A stretch of DNA of 9,282 nt from Chloroflexota bacterium. GTDB taxonomy: Bacteria > Chloroflexota > UBA6077 > FW602-bin22 > JACPQP01. This document shows, one piece after another, positions 1 through 9,282 of the stretch. The notes below the pieces were generated by a model. It saw only the letters and a program-made list of their open reading frames with translations. It had not been told where the DNA came from and ran no database searches. Each line of letters opens with the position of its first letter. The stretch's first letter is position 1. Location: contig JACPQP010000573.1 of the NCBI GenBank assembly GCA_016190465.1, forward strand, positions 1 to 9,282, written 5' to 3'. The position numbers were made by a program, and so were the translations under genes.

Positions 1-2560
1 CGAAGGCGGCGAGCAGGCACTCTTCGGCGAGCATCGGGTGCGTCGCGCCGTCGCGGATCGCCTCGATCAGGAAGCGCGCCCGGAGCACCAGGAGCACGGT
101 CCGGATGCTGACCTCGCCCGTCCGGATGGCGCCGCAGCGGCTCGCCGCCGACCCCCCCGGCTCGGCGATCGCCGTGTCGAGGACGTAGCTCGCCACGCTC
201 TCCACGAGCGGGTGGGTCCGCGGGACGTAGGTTACTCCGTCGGCCACGGGGAGCTCGAAGCCGAGCTTCAGCCGCTCCACTGTCGGCCGCGCCGGGCCCT
301 CGGCGAGGTCGAGCCGGGAGACCACCGGCGGCGGCAGCCGGGTGAGGTCGAGCGTGACCACCCGGCCGGTCGCGGCGACCGGTGCGCCCAGCCGGGCGCA
401 GGCCTCGGCGATGAACCGCCGGACCTCGGCCGAGGTCCCGACCGCCGCGGCCGCCTCGGTCAGCTCGGCCGCGACCTCGTCGGGCTTCAGGCCGTGCTGA
501 GCGAAGATCGTCCGAGTGCGCTGCTCGCGCTCCCGCGCCGCCTCCCACGCCCGGTTGACCCGCGCCTCCTCCTCGTCGAAGAAGAGCGCGAGCTGCTCGG
601 CCGGCGCCCGGCGCAGGAAGAGCGCCTCGAAGATCGCCTCCAGCACCGCGTTGGTGTCGACGGGCACGGGCACGCTCACGCCGAGGGTCTTCCGGATCGT
701 CTCGGCCTTCCTGATGAGCACCTGGAGCACGGCGCCGTCCACCTGGTTGTCCTGGCCGTAGAGGAGCGCCGTCCGGACCCGCGGGCTGGGCTGGCCGTAG
801 CGGTCGACCCGGCCCTCGCGCTGCTCGTGGCGGGTCGGGTTCCAGGAGAGGTCGTAGTGAACGACCGCGTCGAAGCCCCGCTGGAGGTTGATCCCCTCGC
901 TCAGGCAATCGGTGGCGACGAGCACCCGCCGCTCGTGCTGGGCCAGGTCGTCCACGCGCTCGGCCCGCTCCTCCGCCGGCAGCTCGCCGGTCACCGCCTG
1001 GACCCGCACGGCCGGGAGCCGCCCCGCCAGCTCGGCCGCGACGTAGTGGGCGGTCGCGACGTAGCGGCAGAAGACGATCGGCCGGTAGCCGTCCTTGACG
1101 AGGTCGCGGACGAGCGCCTCGGCCAGCCGGAGCTTGGGGTCGGGCGCGCCCATCAGCCGCTCGGCCTGCCCGGCGAGCTTGAGCAGCCGGCCCCGCTCGG
1201 GCGAGTCGGCCCCGTCCTCGCCTCCGGCGGTATCGACGCCCGGCGTGCTGTCGTCGCCCTCGGCCTCGTCCCGGGCCACCAGGTCGAACACCGCGTCCTG
1301 GCCGAGCCGGTCGGCCTCTTTCACGTCGAGGGCGTCGGGCGCCTCGGTCTGGCTGGCGCGGGTCCGCAGCGCCGCCGCGGCGGCGGCCGGGCTGGAGCTG
1401 ACACAGCGGAGGAGCGCGAGCGCGGCCCACCACCGAACCCGCTGCTGGAACTGGGTGAGGCCCGGCGCCTCCCGGACCAGCTCCCGGGTGTAGTCGCGGG
1501 TGGCGTCGAGGAGCTGCCGGTACTCCGGCGTCAGGCGGTAGGCGACCTCCTGCGACTCGCGGACCGGAAAGTCCGTCTTCGCCGCCAGGTACTGGGCGAT
1601 GTCGGCCCGTCGGCGCTGGACGAAGTGCCGGGCGAGTCGCTCCCGGGCCTCGGTTCCTGCGCCGTACTGGAGCTGCGCCACCTTCTCCTCGAGATCGGGG
1701 ACGAGTAACCCGATGAGCGAGGCGAACGCCCCCTCGTCGCCGGAGTGCGGGGTCGCGGTGACGAGGATGAGGTGGCGATCCGGGTCGGCGGCCAGCTCCC
1801 GGAGCAGGCTGTGGCGCTGCTGCTGGGCGGTCCCGCCCCCGCCGCGCGCCGCCGCGTGCGCCTCGTCGACGATGACCAGCTCCGGGCAGGTCTGGACGAA
1901 GCGGGCGCGCCGGCGGTCGGACTTGATGAAGTCGATGGACACGACCGTGAAGGGGTGCTCCTGGAACACCGAGCGGTCGAGCGGCAGGTCCCGCTCGAGC
2001 CGGGTGACCGTGCCCGGCCTCACCTCGACGGCGGGCAGGTGGAACTTCTCGGTCAGCTCGCGGCGCCACTGGTCGCAGAGGTGGGGCGGGCAGAGCACGC
2101 AGATTCGCCCGATCTCGCCCCGGTCGAGCAGCTCCCGGGCCACCATCCCCGCCTCGATGGTCTTGCCGATGCCGACGTCGTCGCCGATGAGCAGCCGGAC
2201 CGGGTTGAGGCGCAGGGCCATGAGCAGGGGCACGAGCTGGTAGGGACGCGGCTCGACGGCGATCCGGGCGATCGAGCGGAGCGGCCCCGCCGCCGAGCGG
2301 AAGCCGAGGCGGACGGCGTCGCGCCGCAGCGCCGCCGAGACGGCTCCCCCCGCGTACCGGGCCTCGGGGAGCGGCAGGCTGGCCGGGGCGACGTCGGCGC
2401 CTTCAAGCGGCAGGTACAGCCCCCGAGCGTCTTCGTCCGTCCCGCCCAGCGGCCGGAGCCGGAGGATCTCCGGGTCGTCGGATGGCAGGACCACCCACTC
2501 CCGGCCGCGCGCGCGGACCATCGAGCCAGGCGTGATGCTCGCGGCGGAGACGATTGCCAT
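1..2560 (-). CDS. SNF2/HepA-family helicase, DrmD-like (partial, C-terminus beyond the window)
   Basis: Superfamily 2 ATPase of the SNF2/HepA type, expected to translocate on double-stranded DNA. 853 residues are visible; the frame is still open at coordinate 1, so this is the N-terminal part of a longer protein. Motifs seen: an N-terminal beta-rich segment with REWVVLPSDDP and a PLE stretch (about 20-52), Walker A GDDVGIGKT (126-134), DEAH (232-235), motif III VTATPHSGDE (267-276), RRRADI (317-321), an acidic low-complexity linker between the lobes (about 430-456), FCRY (497-500), motif V LSEGINLQ (553-560) and motif VI HEQREGRVDRYGQ (578-590). The ATG at 2560 follows the upstream helicase stop with one base between them, so the genes are very probably co-transcribed and translationally coupled. 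The N-terminal segment and motif set resemble DrmD of class 1 DISARM, but a general 'helicase-related protein' label is equally safe. No frameshift was seen in the segments I retranslated. In DISARM class 1 a DNA methyltransferase often lies next; here that position is outside the window. Confidence 0.93.
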   Translation of the reverse strand, partial: MAIVSAASITPGSMVRARGREWVVLPSDDPEILRLRPLGGTDEDARGLYLPLEGADVAPASLPLPEARYAGGAVSAALRRDAVRLGFRSAAGPLRSIARIAVEPRPYQLVPLLMALRLNPVRLLIGDDVGIGKTIEAGMVARELLDRGEIGRICVLCPPHLCDQWRRELTEKFHLPAVEVRPGTVTRLERDLPLDRSVFQEHPFTVVSIDFIKSDRRRARFVQTCPELVIVDEAHAAARGGGGTAQQQRHSLLRELAADPDRHLILVTATPHSGDEGAFASLIGLLVPDLEEKVAQLQYGAGTEARERLARHFVQRRRADIAQYLAAKTDFPVRESQEVAYRLTPEYRQLLDATRDYTRELVREAPGLTQFQQRVRWWAALALLRCVSSSPAAAAAALRTRASQTEAPDALDVKEADRLGQDAVFDLVARDEAEGDDSTPGVDTAGGEDGADSPERGRLLKLAGQAERLMGAPDPKLRLAEALVRDLVKDGYRPIVFCRYVATAHYVAAELAGRLPAVRVQAVTGELPAEERAERVDDLAQHERRVLVATDCLSEGINLQRGFDAVVHYDLSWNPTRHEQREGRVDRYGQPSPRVRTALLYGQDNQVDGAVLQVLIRKAETIRKTLGVSVPVPVDTNAVLEAIFEALFLRRAPAEQLALFFDEEEARVNRAWEAAREREQRTRTIFAQHGLKPDEVAAELTEAAAAVGTSAEVRRFIAEACARLGAPVAATGRVVTLDLTRLPPPVVSRLDLAEGPARPTVERLKLGFELPVADGVTYVPRTHPLVESVASYVLDTAIAEPGGSAASRCGAIRTGEVSIRTVLLVLRARFLIEAIRDGATHPMLAEECLLAAF

Positions 2561-2561
2561 C

Positions 2562-7718
<5,157 letters not shown>

Positions 7719-7841
7719 CGAGACCCCCACCGGACAGAAGTGCTGGACCGGCCGCCAGCGGACTCGAGAAGCCGTGACGCGGTTGCAAACCGTGTGTCTG
7801 AGTTTGTCAACCGCATCTCCTTGCCTTGCTCAAGAAGACGT
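7719..7841 (-). promoter_or_regulatory. Intergenic control region of the helicase operon with candidate promoter
   Basis: This 123-base gap separates the small third gene of the zincin cassette from the helicase gene. On the minus strand it holds a perfect -35 hexamer TTGACA (plus-strand 7805-7810). With 17-bp spacing the matching -10 is only TGCAAC (7782-7787, 3 of 6 consensus bases), so the promoter is plausible but weak. It would give a leader of about 55-60 nt before the ATG at 7718. The gap means the helicase pair could have its own promoter or simply be read through from the cassette upstream. No U-rich intrinsic terminator is visible. Confidence 0.35.
7781..7812 (-). repeat. Imperfect inverted repeat (stem-loop) between the zincin cassette and the helicase operon
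   Basis: Read on the minus strand, GGTTGaCAAAC (7812-7802) pairs with GTTTGCAACC (7790-7781), a 10-bp stem with one bulged A and an 11-nt loop. The left arm contains the TTGACA hexamer. No T-run follows the stem, which argues against a classical intrinsic terminator. A two-fold operator overlapping the -35 element, or an RNA hairpin between the two gene groups, fits at least as well. Confidence 0.5.
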
Positions 7842-8051
7842 TCATGCCGTAGCGCGGGCTGAAGCGGCCCACGCCTGAAGCTCCACCGCCATCGTAGCTG
7901 TTTCCAGGAGCTCTCGTATCCGATCTTGCTGCCTGGAGCTCAATCGTGGCCATATCTCAGGGAAAAGGCGATTGTGCAGATCGAGGGCATCCTGATCCCG
8001 GGCGTTCCGGACAAGCTCAGAGATCCGCTCAACATACTCTTCTGTGGTCAC
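7842..8051 (-). CDS. Small helical protein of unknown function, third gene of the zincin cassette
   Basis: 69-aa, mildly acidic, predicted mostly helical protein (core DALDLHNRLFPEIWPRL followed by SSRQQDRIRELLE and an alanine-rich tail). There is no signal peptide, membrane segment or cysteine. I do not recognise the family. I chose the GTG at 8051 because it overlaps the TGA of the upstream zincin gene as GTGA, exactly as at the previous junction, and because a strong Shine-Dalgarno GGAGGT lies 10 nt upstream (plus-strand 8062-8067). A GTG at 8069 would add six residues but would place that GGAGGT inside the coding sequence. Its position after a predicted protease suits an antitoxin, inhibitor or accessory subunit; this is inference from context only. 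Base composition is lower in G+C than in the helicase genes, like the zincin gene. Confidence 0.72.
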   Translation of the reverse strand: MTTEEYVERISELVRNARDQDALDLHNRLFPEIWPRLSSRQQDRIRELLETATMAVELQAWAASARATA

Positions 8052-8818
8052 GAAAACGCCGACCTCCACTGCTTCACTAGCCCTGGACGAGAGGGCAGTC
8101 TGGTGAGGCTAAAGGTGGAAAACACGTCATCTGCAACGCTGCTGATCGCCTGGCGCTGTGTGCCGGTCAGTTGGTCTCCCGTCACCCGATGGTACAAGTT
8201 GCTGACAGCATCAAGGAACCGAGCTCGGATCTCACCCGGGGGATAGCGCCAGAACTCCCGCCATACCATCTCAGCCTCTCCTGCCAATGTCACTGCCAGC
8301 GCCCGGTACGCCTCCACGTAGTAATTGTACATGATTGCTGGCGCCGGATTCATCCCGGCTTTCTGTCTGGTAATCCAGCGTGCCAGCCCCTCGACGAATC
8401 CCTCCTCGTAGCCACGGTAGAAGGTATACTCGCCCGAAAAGCTCGGCCCGTATGGCTGGCGTGCATGGAGCGATTCATGCACCCAGGTCCGCCAAATGGT
8501 GTCGAGATTCTCTTTCCCTTGCACGCGTTTACGGATCTCATCACCAGCGATCCTCAAAGTACAGTCGGGAGCCTTCGCCCCGCCTCCTCGCCCTTGAGCA
8601 TCCTCAATGACCACCTGTCGCACCGGGCCACGCGGAAAGCCCAATGAGCGCAGTCCCTCTCCCACAGCGTTGTCTACCCGGCTAACAGCAGCATCGAGGT
8701 TGGGTGAATTCCGCTCCCACGCACCAAGCACATCCTTGATTGCCTGCGCACGCTCTTTGTGATTGCCCCATAGCCGCAAAGCCGGCACAGGGTGAGACCG
8801 TGGAGCCTCTCCCCTCAC
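8048..8818 (-). CDS. Putative zincin-like metallopeptidase (HExxH protein)
   Basis: 256-aa soluble protein with no signal peptide or membrane helix. The key motif is HESLH at 114-118, the HExxH zinc-binding and catalytic signature of zincins, in the context TWVHESLHARQPY. A glutamate in YEEGFVEGLARWIT (E138, E139 or E143) lies 20-25 residues downstream, where gluzincins place the third zinc ligand. The N-terminal 60 residues look helical; the region from about 160 to 256 is rich in aromatic residues and also helical. I do not recognise a named family; motif and spacing suggest a protease, but the substrate is unknown. The start is GTG at 8818, the only start codon between the in-frame stop at 8891-8893 and the conserved region's N-terminal side, and it overlaps the previous gene's TGA as GTGA. 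G+C is about 53-62% in sampled lines, well below the roughly 70% of the helicases, suggesting separate origin. It could also be a catalytically dead relative. Confidence 0.85.
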   Translation of the reverse strand: MRGEAPRSHPVPALRLWGNHKERAQAIKDVLGAWERNSPNLDAAVSRVDNAVGEGLRSLGFPRGPVRQVVIEDAQGRGGGAKAPDCTLRIAGDEIRKRVQGKENLDTIWRTWVHESLHARQPYGPSFSGEYTFYRGYEEGFVEGLARWITRQKAGMNPAPAIMYNYYVEAYRALAVTLAGEAEMVWREFWRYPPGEIRARFLDAVSNLYHRVTGDQLTGTQRQAISSVADDVFSTFSLTRLPSRPGLVKQWRSAFS

Positions 8819-9090
8819 CGGTCCCGCTCGCCGAGGCCGAGCACCTCCCGGCAGGAGCGTACGCTCCGCGTGAAGTGCCGGCGCTGCTGCTCACGGAAGG
8901 ACTCCGCGTGCTCGGCCGGTGGAACACGCTCCCCTGGTGCCAGAGTCAACTGGTCGAAAGGCTCCGGCTGGCCGCGCTCCGCCAGCGCGACGAATCGGGC
9001 GAAGTCCCTGGCCAGCAGGCCGGGGTACATGCGCCAGAAGTCCGACTCTGGCTGGAAGTAGGGCAGGAGCCGTGGGGGGTACGCCGTCAT
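8815..9090 (-). CDS. Hypothetical 91-aa protein, first gene of the zincin cassette
   Basis: 91-aa protein with no recognised family. The N-terminal half contains an aromatic/proline segment (PPRLLPYFQPESDFWRMYPG), then a helix around LLARDFARFVALAERG; the C-terminal half is basic and helical (REQQRRHFTRSVRSCREVLG). There is no clear helix-turn-helix, so a DNA-binding role is only possible, not shown. The ATG at 9090 is the only in-frame start visible; GGAG precedes it by just 3 nt, a poor spacing. The same frame stays open to the right edge, so a start beyond the window cannot be excluded, but a promoter and an 18-bp palindrome at 9122-9164 favour the ATG. Its TGA overlaps the zincin GTG by four bases. 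G+C is over 70% in this gene, then drops sharply at the junction. Confidence 0.68.
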   Translation of the reverse strand: MTAYPPRLLPYFQPESDFWRMYPGLLARDFARFVALAERGQPEPFDQLTLAPGERVPPAEHAESFREQQRRHFTRSVRSCREVLGLGERDR

Positions 9091-9098
9091 GATCTCCA

Positions 9099-9112
9099 GG
9101 TCGACGGTCGAC
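9099..9112. repeat. Tandem 7-bp repeat GGTCGAC x2 in the leader
   Basis: Two perfect adjacent copies of GGTCGAC lie in the predicted 5' leader between the palindrome and the ATG at 9090. They could be a second binding site or a chance repeat in GC-rich DNA. Confidence 0.4.
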
Positions 9113-9121
9113 GTCAGGTGT

Positions 9122-9139
9122 TCATCACGAGCGTGATGA
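9122..9139. promoter_or_regulatory. Perfect 18-bp palindrome, candidate operator
   Basis: TCATCACG-AG-CGTGATGA: two perfect 8-bp half-sites around a 2-bp centre. It covers the -10 and predicted transcription start of the minus-strand promoter that reads into the zincin cassette. This is the expected position and symmetry for a site bound by a homodimeric repressor. Which protein binds it is unknown; the 91-aa protein or one encoded to the right are candidates. Confidence 0.6.
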
Positions 9140-9164
9140 TACGTGAGAGCCGACCGGCCTTCAA
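9136..9164 (-). promoter_or_regulatory. Sigma70-like promoter of the zincin cassette
   Basis: On the minus strand, -35 TTGAAG (plus-strand 9159-9164, 4 of 6 consensus bases) is followed by exactly 17 bp and -10 TATCAT (9136-9141, 5 of 6). Transcription would start near 9129, giving a leader of about 39 nt to the ATG at 9090. The -10 overlaps the 18-bp palindrome, a usual arrangement for repression or autoregulation. Confidence 0.55.
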
Positions 9165-9210
9165 CCGCGGCCGAGGGCTGTCGACCATGCTTCTGGTCCG
9201 GCAGCCACCG

Positions 9211-9219
9211 TGGTATAGT
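9211..9219 (+). promoter_or_regulatory. Possible divergent extended -10 promoter element
   Basis: TGGTATAGT matches an extended -10 (TGn followed by TATAGT, 5 of 6 bases) on the plus strand. At 17-bp spacing the -35 would be TTCTGG (9191-9196), which is weak. It would drive a gene to the right of the window, divergent from the zincin cassette. No coding start is visible before the window ends, so support is limited. Confidence 0.3.
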
Positions 9220-9282
9220 AGGGGGGCTCGTTCGTCCCAGTGGGTTGCGGAGAGTAGCTAACGTCTCCGGGAAGGTCCAGGA

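Noticed and set aside
38..1708. Plus-strand 556-codon frame antisense to the SNF2 gene
   Set aside because: The opposite strand encodes clear SNF2 motifs III-VI; the plus-strand product is Arg/Gly-rich without a motif.
8815..8893. Frameshift joining the 91-aa and 256-aa genes into one original protein
   Set aside because: The zincin frame has a stop at 8891-8893, and the same GTGA overlap recurs at the next junction, so a designed overlap is a simpler reading.
8815..9282. Extension of the 91-aa gene to the right edge, since the frame has no stop up to 9282
   Set aside because: The extra 64 codons have no start codon, show weaker third-position G+C bias, and contain a promoter and perfect palindrome. 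An open frame of that length is not rare at this G+C. I kept the ATG at 9090 but cannot exclude a longer gene.

Overview
The window is about 9.3 kb of high-GC bacterial DNA (roughly 70% G+C across the helicase genes by line counts), probably from a high-GC environmental lineage. Candidate groups include Chloroflexota, Actinomycetota, Deltaproteobacteria-like and Rokubacteria/NC10-like bacteria. Nothing in the window fixes the taxon. Every gene I accept is on the minus strand, so transcription runs from high to low coordinates. The long plus-strand open frames are antisense shadows caused by high G+C.

Layout in transcription order: (1) 9091-9282 is an upstream control region. It holds a sigma70-like promoter on the minus strand with exactly 17 bp spacing, and a perfect 18-bp palindrome covers its -10 and predicted start site. 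A second possible promoter points right, out of the window. (2) 9090-7842 is a three-gene cassette joined by two identical 4-nt GTGA stop/start overlaps: a 91-aa protein of unknown function, a 256-aa protein with an HExxH zincin metallopeptidase signature, and a 69-aa small helical protein. The second and third genes are only about 53-62% G+C, clearly below their surroundings. (3) 7841-7719 is a short intergenic region with an imperfect stem-loop that contains a perfect TTGACA. (4) 7718-2562 is a 1718-aa protein with a COG1205-type helicase core, two cysteine clusters, a DUF1998-type C-terminal module and a terminal Vsr/DUF559-like nuclease domain. (5) 2560 to the left edge is an SNF2/HepA-type helicase resembling DrmD of class 1 DISARM. 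It starts 1 nt after the previous stop and is cut off by the window end.

Interpretation: the two large ATPases form one transcription unit and look like the motor part of an anti-phage or anti-plasmid defence system. SNF2 helicases paired with DUF1998 helicases are known from DISARM; giant DUF1998 helicases are the hallmark (DruE) of Druantia. Here the helicase, the DUF1998 module and a PD-(D/E)XK/Vsr-like nuclease sit in one chain, which is not the standard DISARM arrangement of separate DrmA, DrmB and DrmC. The next genes, beyond coordinate 1, would show whether a DNA methyltransferase completes the locus. The zincin cassette beside it is a second candidate: a small, self-regulated, toxin-antitoxin-like or regulatory protease unit. 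Its link to the helicases is inferred only from position and orientation.
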